Positions 17,080 through 25,928 of a stretch of 64,000 bases of DNA are shown here, in pieces. The stretch spans positions 445,654 to 509,653 of the forward strand of contig CBDCJX010000008.1 of NCBI GenBank assembly GCA_965218045.1, written 5' to 3'. The position numbers and the translations under genes are program-made. The stretch's first letter is position 1, and each line of letters begins with the position of its first letter. The notes below the pieces were generated by a model that did no database searches, was not told the DNA's origin, and saw only the letters and a list, made by a program, of their open reading frames with translations. Source of the stretch: CAVRCA01 sp965218045 (GTDB lineage: Bacteria > Pseudomonadota > Alphaproteobacteria > Acetobacterales > Acetobacteraceae).

Positions 17080-19037
17080 TCCCCGAGCTCGGCCACTTCG
17101 CCCTGGCGCTCGCGGTGGCGCTGGCCACGGCGCAGGCGGTTATCCCATTGTGGGGCGCGCACGGTCGGGATGTTCGGCTGATGGCCGCCGCACCCGGGCT
17201 GGCGCTCGGGCAGCTCATCGCGCTCGCCGCCGCCTACGGCGCGCTGACGTGGAGCGCGGTCACCGACGATTTCACCGTGCTGAACATCATCGAGAACAGC
17301 AACAGCTTGAAACCGCTGGTCTACAAGATCACCGGCACCTGGGGGAACCACGAGGGCTCGATCCTGCTGTGGTGCCTGATCCTGGCGATCTGTGGCGGGG
17401 CGGTGGCGCTGTTCGGCCGCAATCTGCCCTCGGCGATGCGGGCGCGGGTGATCGGCGTGCTCGGCTTCACCTCGGCCGGCTTCCTGCTGTTCGCGCTGAC
17501 CGAAAGCAACCCGTTCCTGCGCGCCTGGCCGCCGCCGATCGACGGGCGCGACATGAACCCGCTGCTGCAAGACCCGGGTCTCGCGATCCATCCGCCGGTG
17601 CTCTACGCCGGCTATGTCGGCTTCGCGATCCCGTTCGCCTTCGCCGTCGCCGCGCTGCTGGAGGGACGGGTCGACGCCGCGTGGGGGCGCTGGGTGCGGC
17701 CTTGGGCGCTGGCTTCCTGGTGCCTGCTGACCGGCGGCATCGCGCTCGGCTCCTGGTGGGCCTATTACGAGCTCGGCTGGGGCGGCTACTGGTTCTGGGA
17801 CCCGGTGGAGAACGCCTCCCTCCTGCCGTGGCTCACCGGCACCGCACTGCTTCATTCGGCGATCGTCGTGGAGAAGCGCGAGGCGCTGAAGGTGTGGACC
17901 ATCCTGCTCGCCATCGCCACGTTCTCGCTCAGCCTGTCGGGCACCTTCCTGGTCCGCTCCGGCATCCTGAACTCGGTGCATTCGTTCGCCAACGATCCGG
18001 CGCGCGGCGTGTTCATCCTTGGCTTGCTGGCGCTGGTGATCGGCAGCTCGCTGCTGCTGTTCGCGTTGCGCGCCCCGGTGCTGGCGCCGTCCAGCCTGTT
18101 CGCGCCGATCTCGCGCGAAGGCGCCCTGGTGCTGAACAATATTCTTCTGTGCTCGATCGCGGCGGTGGTGCTGACCGGCACGACCTACCCGCTGTTCGCC
18201 GACCTGGTGTTCGGCGCCAAGATCAGCGTCGGGCCGCCGTATTTCCAGTCCACCGTGCTGCCGCTCGCCGCACCCGTGTTCCTGGCGATGACCGTGGCGC
18301 CGCTGCTGCCCTGGAAGCGGGCGCAGCTCTTCCCGGCGTTGCGCCGATTGTGGTGGGTGGCGGTGGTCGCCGCCGTGGTGGGCGTGATCGCGGCACTCGG
18401 CCTCCGGCGCGGCCTGCCGGCGCTCGCCTTCGCCGCCGCCGCGTGGATGATCGTTGGTGCCTTCGCCGATCTGGTCGAGCGCGCGCGGCTGTTCCGGGTC
18501 CCCTTGCGCACCAGCCGGGCGCGGCTGGCCGACCAGAAGCTGGCGGTGTGGGGCGCGGCGCTCGCCCACGCAGGAATGGGAGTCACGGTGGCCGGGATCG
18601 CGGGGATGTCGCTTGCGGTCAGCACCATTGTCGCGGTCAAGCCCGGCACCAGCACCGCGCTCGCCGGCTACGACTGGACCTTGCTGTCGCTGCACGACGC
18701 AACCGGCCCGAACTACAACTCGCGCATCGCCGACATCGCGGTGACGCGCGACGGCCGGCCGGTGGTAATGCTGCACCCGTCGCGCCGCGCCTTTACCACC
18801 CAGCGCACCACCGTCACCGACGCGGCGATCCACACCAACGGCATCGCCGATCTGTACGCGGTGCTCGGCGAGGAGCGGAACGGCGAGGCGGTGCTGCGCC
18901 TGCATTATAACTTTCTCGCCCCTTGGATCTGGCTCGGCGGGCTGGTGATGGCGGCGGGCGGCGGTTTGTCGCTGGCCGACCGGCGGCTGCGGGTCGGCGC
19001 GCCGGCGCGGCGGGGTGTCGCGCCGGTCCGGGCCTGA
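17076..19037 (+). CDS. ccmF: Cytochrome c heme lyase CcmF
   Basis: A 653-residue polytopic membrane protein. The WWD heme domain is GGYWFWDPVENASLLPW, with GTWGNHEGSILLW near the N-terminus and heme-ligand His residues in IHPPVLYAGYVG. It attaches heme to apocytochromes c in the periplasm. Its likely local clients are the cytochrome c at 29023 and partners of the PQQ and molybdenum enzymes. The ATG overlaps the ccmE stop. Confidence 0.95.
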   Translation: MIPELGHFALALAVALATAQAVIPLWGAHGRDVRLMAAAPGLALGQLIALAAAYGALTWSAVTDDFTVLNIIENSNSLKPLVYKITGTWGNHEGSILLWCLILAICGGAVALFGRNLPSAMRARVIGVLGFTSAGFLLFALTESNPFLRAWPPPIDGRDMNPLLQDPGLAIHPPVLYAGYVGFAIPFAFAVAALLEGRVDAAWGRWVRPWALASWCLLTGGIALGSWWAYYELGWGGYWFWDPVENASLLPWLTGTALLHSAIVVEKREALKVWTILLAIATFSLSLSGTFLVRSGILNSVHSFANDPARGVFILGLLALVIGSSLLLFALRAPVLAPSSLFAPISREGALVLNNILLCSIAAVVLTGTTYPLFADLVFGAKISVGPPYFQSTVLPLAAPVFLAMTVAPLLPWKRAQLFPALRRLWWVAVVAAVVGVIAALGLRRGLPALAFAAAAWMIVGAFADLVERARLFRVPLRTSRARLADQKLAVWGAALAHAGMGVTVAGIAGMSLAVSTIVAVKPGTSTALAGYDWTLLSLHDATGPNYNSRIADIAVTRDGRPVVMLHPSRRAFTTQRTTVTDAAIHTNGIADLYAVLGEERNGEAVLRLHYNFLAPWIWLGGLVMAAGGGLSLADRRLRVGAPARRGVAPVRA

Positions 19038-19040
19038 TCC

Positions 19041-19604
19041 ATGACCCAGACGGCGCTCGGCCGCCGGCTGCTGCTGCTAGCCCCGCTCGGCGTCGCGGCG
19101 GTGGGCGGGGTGAGCTTCTGGGCGATGCTCAGCGGCATGCGGCGCGGCACGTTCGATCCGCGTGGCGTGCCGAGCACGTTGATCGGCAAGCCCTTGCCGC
19201 AGTTTTCCCTGCCCGGCCAGCCATCCGGCCCGGGCTTTTCCAGCGCCGATGTGCGCGCCGCCGACCATCCGGTGCTGATCAACTTTTTCGCCTCCTGGTG
19301 CGTGCCATGCGTGGTCGAGGCGCCGTTGCTCACCCGGCTGCAGGACCAGGGTGCCGCGATCTGGGGCATCGCCTACAAGGATAAGCCGCAGGCAACGGCG
19401 GACTTCCTCGCCCGCAACGGCAACCCGTATCGCCGTATCGCGCGCGACGAGCCGGGCCGGGTGGCGATCGACTTCGGTGTCTACGGCGTGCCGGAAAGCT
19501 ACCTGGTCGATCGCGCCGGCATCATCCGCTGGCGCTGGGCCGGCCCGCTGATGCAAGACACCGTTACCGAGCAGCTCCAGCCGCTGCTGAAGAAATACGC
19601 GTGA
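19041..19604 (+). CDS. ccmG: Thiol:disulfide interchange protein CcmG (DsbE)
   Basis: A 187-residue membrane-anchored thioredoxin-fold protein. The active site is NFFASWCVPCVVEAP, with Cys87 and Cys90, and the cis-Pro loop is VYGVPESYLVDRAG. It reduces the CcmH or apocytochrome cysteines before heme attachment. It starts three bases after the ccmF stop. Confidence 0.95.
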   Translation: MTQTALGRRLLLLAPLGVAAVGGVSFWAMLSGMRRGTFDPRGVPSTLIGKPLPQFSLPGQPSGPGFSSADVRAADHPVLINFFASWCVPCVVEAPLLTRLQDQGAAIWGIAYKDKPQATADFLARNGNPYRRIARDEPGRVAIDFGVYGVPESYLVDRAGIIRWRWAGPLMQDTVTEQLQPLLKKYA

Positions 19605-20065
19605 TGCTGGCGTGGACCCTGCGGGCGTTGGCCGCCCTGTTATTCCTCCTCCTCACCTCCCCAGCCCACGCCGTCAGCAGCCCGGCCGAGCTGATGGCGG
19701 ACCCGAAGCAGGAGGCGCGCGCCGAGGCGATCGGCCACCAGCTGCGCTGCCTGGTCTGCCAGAACGAGAGCGTCGAGGAATCCGAGGCCGACCTCGCCCG
19801 CGACCTGCGACGCATCATCCGCACCCGGGTGCGCGCGGGCGACAGCAACGCGGCGATCATCGCCTGGATGACCGCCCGTTACGGCGACTTCGTCCGCCTG
19901 CGTCCGCCGTTCAACGCGTTGACCGCCGCCCTGTGGGGCGCGCCGCTGCTGGCGCTGGCGGCGGCTGCCGGCGCGGTGCTTCTGGCGCGTCGCCGTCGCG
20001 CCGCTTTTCCGGCGCCGCTCTCCGACGAGGAACGCCGCCGGCTCGCCGATCTGCTGCCGCCGTGA
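19601..20065 (+). CDS. ccmH: Cytochrome c maturation protein CcmH
   Basis: A 154-residue periplasmic protein with a signal peptide (residues 1-24), the redox motif LRCLVCQNESVEES (Cys50, Cys53), and a C-terminal membrane helix around residues 108-127. It keeps apocytochrome cysteines reduced and works with CcmF and CcmI. Coupled to ccmG and ccmI by four-base overlaps. Confidence 0.94.
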   Translation: MMLAWTLRALAALLFLLLTSPAHAVSSPAELMADPKQEARAEAIGHQLRCLVCQNESVEESEADLARDLRRIIRTRVRAGDSNAAIIAWMTARYGDFVRLRPPFNALTAALWGAPLLALAAAAGAVLLARRRRAAFPAPLSDEERRRLADLLPP

Positions 20066-20805
20066 TCTGGCTGGCGATCCTCGCTTTGGCGGTGCTGGCG
20101 ATGGCCCCGCTCGGGTTCGGGCTGCTGCGTGCCGCCGGCTCGCGCGGTCGGCGAGAGGCGGCGCTGGCGCTGCATCGCGGCCAGCTCGCCGAGCTCGACC
20201 GCGATCTCGCCGAGGGGCGCATCGCGGCACCCGAGCACGCCACCGCCTTGCTGGAGCTGCAGCGCCGCATGCTCGCCGTCGCCGAGGATCGCGAGCCAGC
20301 GGCGGCGGCCAGCTCGCGCGCCCCGCTCGGCATGGTGCTGGTGCTGGTGCCGGTGGCCGCGCTCGCGCTCTATCTCGCCGGCGGGGTTCCCTGGCTGCCC
20401 TCGATGCCGCACAACCCCGAGCTCGCCGCCGCCCGACGGCAGATGCGCGACGAAGCGGCGCTGATCCCGATGCTGCGCGAGCGGCTCGCGACCCTCGACC
20501 CGCATTCCGAGCAGACCCGCCAGGGCTACCTGCTGCTCGGCGGCGCCGAGGCGAAGCAGGGCGACATGGCGGCGGCCGCGAAATCCTGGCGCACCGCGCT
20601 GGCCATCCGCTTCGACCCCACCCTGGCGGTCGAGACGGCGGAGGCGATCACCGAGAGCCAGGGCGGCGTCAACCTCGAGGCCGCCAACCTGTTCCGCCGC
20701 GCCCTCGCCGAGGCGCCGCCGGACGCACCGTGGCGCCCGATGGCGGAGAAGCGCCTCGCGCAGGTGCCGAGCAACAGCAACAAGGGGGCAACCGATGACC
20801 GATGA
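20062..20805 (+). CDS. ccmI: Cytochrome c maturation protein CcmI
   Basis: A 247-residue protein with two N-terminal membrane helices (about residues 1-20 and 90-107), a cytoplasmic coiled region (RGQLAELDRDLAEGRI) typical of CcmI, and a short C-terminal TPR-like part (GYLLLGGAEAKQGDMAAAAK). It holds apocytochromes for the ligation complex. The GTG at 20062 overlaps the ccmH stop. The C-terminal domain is short compared with enterobacterial forms. Confidence 0.88.
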   Translation: MIWLAILALAVLAMAPLGFGLLRAAGSRGRREAALALHRGQLAELDRDLAEGRIAAPEHATALLELQRRMLAVAEDREPAAAASSRAPLGMVLVLVPVAALALYLAGGVPWLPSMPHNPELAAARRQMRDEAALIPMLRERLATLDPHSEQTRQGYLLLGGAEAKQGDMAAAAKSWRTALAIRFDPTLAVETAEAITESQGGVNLEAANLFRRALAEAPPDAPWRPMAEKRLAQVPSNSNKGATDDR

Positions 20806-20953
20806 GACGAACGACCCGAAGCCGGCCGAGAACAATCCATCTCCGGCGTCGAGCAATGCCAGGAAGCTGCCGAAGGAGATCGGCGGTCCAAGAGGCCCCG
20901 AGCCCACGCGCTACGGTGATTGGGAACGCAACGGCCGCTGCACCGATTTCTGA
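20795..20953 (+). CDS. DUF1674 / SDHAF4-like small protein
   Basis: A 52-residue protein with the family signature KEIGGPRGPEPTRYGDWE followed by a Gly-Arg-Cys-Thr-Asp-Phe end. Relatives include the succinate dehydrogenase assembly factor SDHAF4. It overlaps the ccmI stop by 11 bases in another frame. In alphaproteobacteria this gene is often found beside ccm or housekeeping genes. Confidence 0.85.
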   Translation: MTDETNDPKPAENNPSPASSNARKLPKEIGGPRGPEPTRYGDWERNGRCTDF

Positions 20954-21033
20954 GCGCCCCAGTTCCTGAGTTGTTTTGACCCCGTTGCGTGCCGGGAGTA
21001 GGCTTACCCATCAGTAGCAAGGGCAAGCATAGC

Positions 21034-22761
21034 ATGGCGCACGAGATGGATCTCGTCATACGCGGCGGCACGGTGTTCGATGGCACCGGCAAATCGGGCT
21101 TCGAGGCGGATGTCGCGGTCAAGGACGGCAGCATCGTCGAGGTGGGAAAGGTCGCTTCGAGCGGCGCCGAGGAGATCGACGCGCGCGGGCAGATCGTCAC
21201 CCCCGGTTTCGTCGACCTGCACACCCACTATGACGGCCAGGCGGTGTGGGACAGTCATCTCGCGCCCTCATCGTGGCACGGCGTGACCACCGCGATCATG
21301 GGCAATTGCGGCGTCGGTTTCGCGCCCTGCAAGCCGGGCGATCGCGAGCGGCTGATCGAGCTGATGGAGGGTGTCGAGGACATCCCCGCCCCGGCCATGC
21401 ACGAGGGTCTGGACTGGAAGTGGGAGAGCTTCGGCGACTACCTCACCGCGCTCGAGCGCCGGCCGCGCGACATCGACGTCGGCGCCCTGCTGCCGCACTC
21501 CGCGGTGCGTGTGTTCGTCATGGGCGAGCGCGCCACGTGTCTGGAGAACGCCAACCAGGCCGACATCGCGCAGATGAGCCAGATCGCCAACGAGGCGATG
21601 AAGGCCGGTGCGTTCGGCTTCTCCACGTCGCGCACAATCAGCCACAAGACCTTGTCCGGCGAATACATCCCGACCCTGCGCGCGCAAGAGGAAGAGCTCA
21701 CCGGCATCGGCATGGGTATCCGCGCCGCCGGCACCGGCATGCTGGAGCTGGTCTCCGACTGGAATCAGCCGGACGCCGCGACCGAGTTCGCCATGGTACG
21801 CCGCGTCGTGGAAAAGACCGGCCTGCCGCTGGTCTTCACGCTCAATCAGCGGCACGATCGTACCGAGGTCTGGCGTGAGCTGCTGACCCTGTCCGACAAG
21901 GCGGCCGATGATGGGCTTACCATGCGCCCGGTGTTCCCGCCGCGTCCGGTCGGCATCCTGCTCGGGCTGCAAGGCACGCAGAACCCGTTCTCCGGCTGCC
22001 CGAGCTACAAGAAGATCGCCCATATGCCGGTGCCCGAGCGGGTCGCCGCGATGCGCGATCCGGAGCTGCGGCAGCAGATTCTCTCCGAGGACCCGGTGAA
22101 GGAGAGCACGTTCCCGCTGATCCATCGCATCGGCTACGACTGGATGTTCCCGTTTGAGGAGCCGCTGAACTACGAGCCGGCGCGCGAGAACTGCATCACC
22201 CAGATCGCCGCGCGCGAGGGTCGCACCGGGCCGGAAGTCGCCTACGATTTGCTGATCGCCGATGAGGGCAAGAACTTCATCCTCGCCTGCATCGTCAATT
22301 ACGCGCACTACAATCTCGAGCCGGTGCGCGAATTCCTCGCCCACAAGAACACCCTGATGGGCTTGGGCGACGGCGGGGCGCATGTCGGCTTTATCTCCGA
22401 CGCCAACTTCCAGACCTTCATGCTGACCCATTGGGGACGCGATCGGGCGGAGGGCAAGCTCGGTCTCGCCGAACTCGTGCGGCGGCAGACCTCCGACACG
22501 GCGCATGCCGGCGGCATGTTCGACCGTGGCGTGCTCGCGGCCGGCAAGCTCGCCGACATCAACGTTATCGACTTCGACAATCTGAAGTTGCAGCGGCCGT
22601 ACATCGTGTTCGACCTGCCGGCCGGCGGGCGGCGACTGCTGCAAAAGGCGACGGGCTACACCGCGACGATCAAGTCCGGCACGGTCACCTTCCGGGGCGG
22701 TGAGGCGACCGGCGCGTTGCCGGGCAGGCTACTGCGCGGCGGTCCCGCAATCGCGGCCTGA
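21034..22761 (+). CDS. N-acyl-D-amino-acid deacylase family amidohydrolase (second copy)
   Basis: A 575-residue amidohydrolase that aligns along its whole length with the one at 2811. Shared blocks are HTHYDGQA, APSSWHGVTT, GNCGVGFAP, LMEGVE, LGDGGAH and MLTHWGRDRA. Metal ligands His63 and His65 and the Cys in GNCG are present. The ATG at 21034 gives the expected N-terminus (MDLVIRGGTVFDG); an ATG at 20989 has no ribosome site. It stands alone between the ccm operon and a hairpin terminator. The second copy may have a different acyl or ring substrate. Confidence 0.88.
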   Translation: MAHEMDLVIRGGTVFDGTGKSGFEADVAVKDGSIVEVGKVASSGAEEIDARGQIVTPGFVDLHTHYDGQAVWDSHLAPSSWHGVTTAIMGNCGVGFAPCKPGDRERLIELMEGVEDIPAPAMHEGLDWKWESFGDYLTALERRPRDIDVGALLPHSAVRVFVMGERATCLENANQADIAQMSQIANEAMKAGAFGFSTSRTISHKTLSGEYIPTLRAQEEELTGIGMGIRAAGTGMLELVSDWNQPDAATEFAMVRRVVEKTGLPLVFTLNQRHDRTEVWRELLTLSDKAADDGLTMRPVFPPRPVGILLGLQGTQNPFSGCPSYKKIAHMPVPERVAAMRDPELRQQILSEDPVKESTFPLIHRIGYDWMFPFEEPLNYEPARENCITQIAAREGRTGPEVAYDLLIADEGKNFILACIVNYAHYNLEPVREFLAHKNTLMGLGDGGAHVGFISDANFQTFMLTHWGRDRAEGKLGLAELVRRQTSDTAHAGGMFDRGVLAAGKLADINVIDFDNLKLQRPYIVFDLPAGGRRLLQKATGYTATIKSGTVTFRGGEATGALPGRLLRGGPAIAA

Positions 22762-22770
22762 GACTGGTGA

Positions 22771-22799
22771 AAGCGAGGGGGCACGCCGCTCCCTCGCTT
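22771..22799. terminator. Hairpin terminator after the second amidohydrolase
   Basis: AAGCGAGGG (22771-22779) pairs perfectly with CCCTCGCTT (22791-22799) across an 11-base loop. It lies between convergent genes and could serve both. No long T-run follows. Confidence 0.6.
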
Positions 22800-22800
22800 C

Positions 22801-23049
22801 TCAAGGCGCGTTCGTGCCGGTTCGCGGCTTCAGCGCCGCGCGGCATTGCTGCGACAAGTTTACCCAGTATTGCCGCAAGCAGGCGGTCCGCACCGCGTCC
22901 ACCGTCGAGCCGCTGCAATGAGTCTCGTAATCCAGCCGGCATGCACGGCGCATCGTGGCATTGTTCGGTGTGGCAGCTTCGTCCTGCGCCAGCCCGCCCG
23001 CCACGGGCATGACGATCAGCACCGACGCTAGTAGAACACTGCGAGTCAT
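22801..23049 (-). CDS. Small exported cysteine-rich repeat protein
   Basis: An 82-residue protein with a signal peptide (MTRSVLLASVLIVMPVAGGLA) and one cysteine-rich repeat, ACRLDYETHCSGS followed by ACLRQYWVNLSQQCRAALK. The spacing resembles single-copy bacterial versions of the cysteine-rich repeat found in GLG1. It is probably periplasmic with two disulfides. The ATG at 23049 is chosen because it starts the signal peptide. The function is unknown. Confidence 0.7.
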   Translation of the reverse strand: MTRSVLLASVLIVMPVAGGLAQDEAATPNNATMRRACRLDYETHCSGSTVDAVRTACLRQYWVNLSQQCRAALKPRTGTNAP

Positions 23050-23073
23050 TTCCCCTCCGCGCGAGCCGGTTTC

Positions 23074-23901
23074 GTGACCAACAGTGACACCACCATGCCG
23101 CAAGCTTACGACGCGGAGTTCTTCGCCGCCCAGCGCGAAGGATCGCTGCGCTCAGCGCGGTTGATCGTGCCGCAATTGCTGCAACTGTTCCCGGCGACCT
23201 CCGTGGTCGATGTCGGCTGTGGCATCGGCACGTGGCTGCGTGCCTGCGTCGAAACCGGCGTGGCCGAGGCGCATGGTTACGATGGCGACTATGTCGACCG
23301 CCCGATGCTCGAGATCGCCCCCGAGGCGTTCACCGCCGTCGACCTGCGCGACGATTTCCCGCTGCGTCGGCGCCACTACGATCTCGCGTTGTCGCTCGAA
23401 GTCGCCGAGCATCTGCCACCCGAGGCAGCACGCGGTTTCGTCCGCCGACTGACCGAGGCCGCGCCAATTGTCGCCTTCTCCGCCGCCATCCCCGGCCAGG
23501 GCGGCACCGAGCACCTCAACGAGTGCTGGCAGGACGAGTGGCGCGCCGTGTTCGCCGCGTTCGACTACCGCCCGGTGGACTGCATCCGCCCGGCGATCTG
23601 GGGCAACGCGATGATCGAGTACTGGTATCAGCAGAACCTCGTCGTCTATTGCAGCCGCGCGACCCTGGCGGCGCGTCCGGACCTGCTGCCGGTGGCCGAC
23701 GCGATCAGCCTAAACCTGGTGCATCCCATCCTGTATGGCTTCTCCCGACGCGCCACCGCTGCCACTGCCGTCGTCGAGCCGATCGCCACACCCGAACCCC
23801 CGCCCGAGCCCGAGTCCCCGCCCGAGCCGGCCTTCTTGCCGACCTTGCGGAGGCTGCCCGGGTTGTTCGCCAGGGCGGTCGGCCGGCGGCTCGGCGGTTG
23901 A
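23074..23901 (+). CDS. SAM-dependent methyltransferase
   Basis: A 275-residue class I methyltransferase with motif I VVDVGCGIGTWLRAC, the acidic loop HGYDGDYVD, and LALSLEVAEHLPPEAARGF. Its C-terminus has a Pro/Glu-rich spacer (ATPEPPPEPESPPEPAF) followed by a basic helix. Such proteins often modify sugars or glycolipids. The start is GTG at 23074, with an ATG at 23095 as alternative. The stop overlaps the TTG start of the next gene. The substrate is unknown. Confidence 0.8.
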   Translation: MTNSDTTMPQAYDAEFFAAQREGSLRSARLIVPQLLQLFPATSVVDVGCGIGTWLRACVETGVAEAHGYDGDYVDRPMLEIAPEAFTAVDLRDDFPLRRRHYDLALSLEVAEHLPPEAARGFVRRLTEAAPIVAFSAAIPGQGGTEHLNECWQDEWRAVFAAFDYRPVDCIRPAIWGNAMIEYWYQQNLVVYCSRATLAARPDLLPVADAISLNLVHPILYGFSRRATAATAVVEPIATPEPPPEPESPPEPAFLPTLRRLPGLFARAVGRRLGG

Positions 23902-24449
23902 AACTCGCGCTGGTGCGTCATCCCGCCACCGCCGCGCCGCCCGACACTTGTTACGGCCGGCTCGACGTGACGCTGCATGCGCACTCCGGCGCGGCGTTGC
24001 GCGCGATCGTCGATGTCTTGTCGAAAGTGCCGGCACGACACGTCTGGAGCAGCCCGGCGCGACGCTGCCGTGACACCGCCGAGGCGATCACCACTTCACT
24101 GCGTTTGCAACTATGCGTCGATGCGCGCCTGCGCGAGCTGGATTTCGGCGCCTGGGAGGGCCGCGCGTGGAATACGCTGCCGCGCGCCGAACTTGATCGC
24201 TGGGCGGCGTCCCCGGCCAGTTTCGCGCCACCCGGCGGCGAAAGCGGCGCCAGCCTGCTCAGCCGAGTCGCTTCGTTCCACACCGAGCTGCAACGCGCGC
24301 AACAGGACTGCATCGTCGTCGCGCATGGCGGCTCCCTGAAACTGCTCGCGGCTCTGCTGCGCGGCGAACCGCCCGACCTGCTCGCGCCCGCGCCAACACT
24401 CGGCTCGGTCACCATGGTCTCGCGCGTCGCCGGCGCTCCCGCCTCGTGA
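23898..24449 (+). CDS. Histidine phosphatase family protein, CobC-like
   Basis: A 183-residue phosphatase of the phosphoglycerate mutase-like superfamily. The N-terminal catalytic box reads LVRHPATAAPPDTCYGRLDV, with the Arg-His pair and the CYGRLD segment typical of alpha-ribazole phosphatase CobC. The second half has LRELDFGAWEGR and VVAHGGSLKLLAA. The TTG start overlaps the methyltransferase stop. The cob cluster at 43.6-55 kb lacks a CobC gene, so this could complete cobalamin nucleotide-loop assembly; a general phosphatase role is also possible. Confidence 0.72.
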   Translation: MKLALVRHPATAAPPDTCYGRLDVTLHAHSGAALRAIVDVLSKVPARHVWSSPARRCRDTAEAITTSLRLQLCVDARLRELDFGAWEGRAWNTLPRAELDRWAASPASFAPPGGESGASLLSRVASFHTELQRAQQDCIVVAHGGSLKLLAALLRGEPPDLLAPAPTLGSVTMVSRVAGAPAS

Positions 24450-24519
24450 CATCGCCACGACCCCTGGCTACGATGCCCCGCGGTCCAGTCTGCCGCTCAG
24501 CCGACCGGGAGAAAGGCGC

Positions 24520-24873
24520 ATGTGCGGACGCGCTCTCGCCATCCTTTGCCTCCTCGCGCTTGCCGGCACCGTCACGGCGGTGGCGGCGGATCGCATGCGT
24601 TTCTGGAATCTGACAGGAACAACGATCGCCAAGCTCTACCTAGCGCCCGCCGGCACCGAGCAATGGGGCCCCAACCAGTGTGCCAATGATCCGGACGGGA
24701 CCATCAGCTCGGATGAGCGACTGAGGCTCGACGGCGTGGCGGCTGGCCGTTACGACGTCAGGCTCGTCGATGCGGATGGACGAACCTGCATCGTGAAGGG
24801 CGTCACCTTGCGGGCCGGACAAGCTTACGCCTTCTCGCTATCGGATGCCGACCTCTCGGATTGCGCGAAGTAG
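24520..24873 (+). CDS. Exported hypothetical protein
   Basis: A 117-residue protein with a clear signal peptide (about residues 1-22) and a beta-rich mature part (RMRFWNLTGTTIAKLYLAP and GRYDVRLVDADGRTCIVKG). Three mature-part cysteines (in NQCAND, RTCIV and SDCAK) could form a disulfide. It begins the PQQ-related group just upstream of the beta-propeller gene, after a GGGAGAAAGG ribosome site. I do not recognise the family. Confidence 0.7.
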   Translation: MCGRALAILCLLALAGTVTAVAADRMRFWNLTGTTIAKLYLAPAGTEQWGPNQCANDPDGTISSDERLRLDGVAAGRYDVRLVDADGRTCIVKGVTLRAGQAYAFSLSDADLSDCAK

Positions 24874-24923
24874 TCCGGCAGCGGACGGTGGCGGGACGGA
24901 ACGCACCTGCTGGGAGGTCACCA

Positions 24924-25928
24924 ATGTGGTTGCGGCTGGACGGTCCGACGATACTGCGGCACGGCCTCCCGGCCCTGCTGCTCTGGTTCACCCTGGCGAC
25001 CGGGGCGAGCGCCAAGGGCACCGGCTATGTGTTCGTCAGCAACGAGAAGACCGACAACGTCGCGGTGATCGATCCCAAGCAGGACTACCGGGTTGTCAAA
25101 TGGATCGAAACATCCCGCCGCCCCAGGGCCATGAAGTTTCGCAACGACCGCAAGCAGCTTCTGGTCGCTTGCGGCGACGACGACGTGATCGACGTGATCG
25201 ACGTGGCAACACTGAAGGTCACCGATCACATCCCGACCGGCCGGAGTCCCGAAATGTTTGAGCTTAGCAAGGATGGGAAATCTCTTTACATTTCCAACGA
25301 GGAAAGTTCTGCGGTGCAGGAGATTCTCATCGCGGACAAGATCATCGAGCGCGAGATCCCGACCGGTGCCGAACCCGAGGGCGTCGCGCTGACCGATGAT
25401 GGAAAGACCCTGTACGTGACCTCCGAAGTGACCGACATGGTGCACGTCGTCGACCTCGGTGCCGGAGCCGTGACCGACAACATCATCGTCGGCACACGGC
25501 CAAGGCGTTTCCTGCTGTTGCCGAACGGCAAGGAACTCTGGGTGTCGAACGAACTGTCCGGTCAGGTCTCGATCATCGACCGCGTCACCAACCAGGTCTC
25601 GGCGAACATCGATTTCATCCCGCCAGGATTCCGCCAGGTCGACGTGACACCCGTCGGCATGACCATGACCAAGGACGGCAAGACGGCGATAATCGCGCTG
25701 GGCCGCGCCAATCACGTCGCCTTCGTCGACACCGCCACGAGGAAGATCAAGGACTACGTGCTGGTCGGCAGCCGCGCCTGGGGGGTTGCCCTGAGCCCCG
25801 ATGAAAAGACGCTCTACGTCGCCAACGGGCTGAGCGACGATGTTTCGGTCGTGGACATGTCCACCCGCAAGGCGACTCGAGCCGTGCCGGTCGGCCGGGT
25901 CCCGCACACGGTCATCGCCGATGATTGA
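24924..25928 (+). CDS. YVTN-type beta-propeller protein of PQQ-dependent alcohol oxidation systems
   Basis: A 334-residue periplasmic protein. After a signal peptide (about residues 1-31) it has repeated propeller blades: GYVFVSNEKTDNVAVIDP, SLYISNEESSAV, TLYVTSEVTDMVHVVDL and TLYVANGLSDDVSVVDM. It matches what I know of the PQQ-dependent-catabolism beta-propeller family, usually coded beside quinoprotein dehydrogenases and a dedicated ABC system. The ATG at 24924 follows GGGAGGT. The next gene overlaps its end by eight bases. Confidence 0.85.
   Translation: MWLRLDGPTILRHGLPALLLWFTLATGASAKGTGYVFVSNEKTDNVAVIDPKQDYRVVKWIETSRRPRAMKFRNDRKQLLVACGDDDVIDVIDVATLKVTDHIPTGRSPEMFELSKDGKSLYISNEESSAVQEILIADKIIEREIPTGAEPEGVALTDDGKTLYVTSEVTDMVHVVDLGAGAVTDNIIVGTRPRRFLLLPNGKELWVSNELSGQVSIIDRVTNQVSANIDFIPPGFRQVDVTPVGMTMTKDGKTAIIALGRANHVAFVDTATRKIKDYVLVGSRAWGVALSPDEKTLYVANGLSDDVSVVDMSTRKATRAVPVGRVPHTVIADD

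Noticed and set aside
16959..18905. Long minus-strand frame of about 648 codons
   Set aside because: Antisense to ccmF with low-complexity Arg/His/Gln composition and no family motif.
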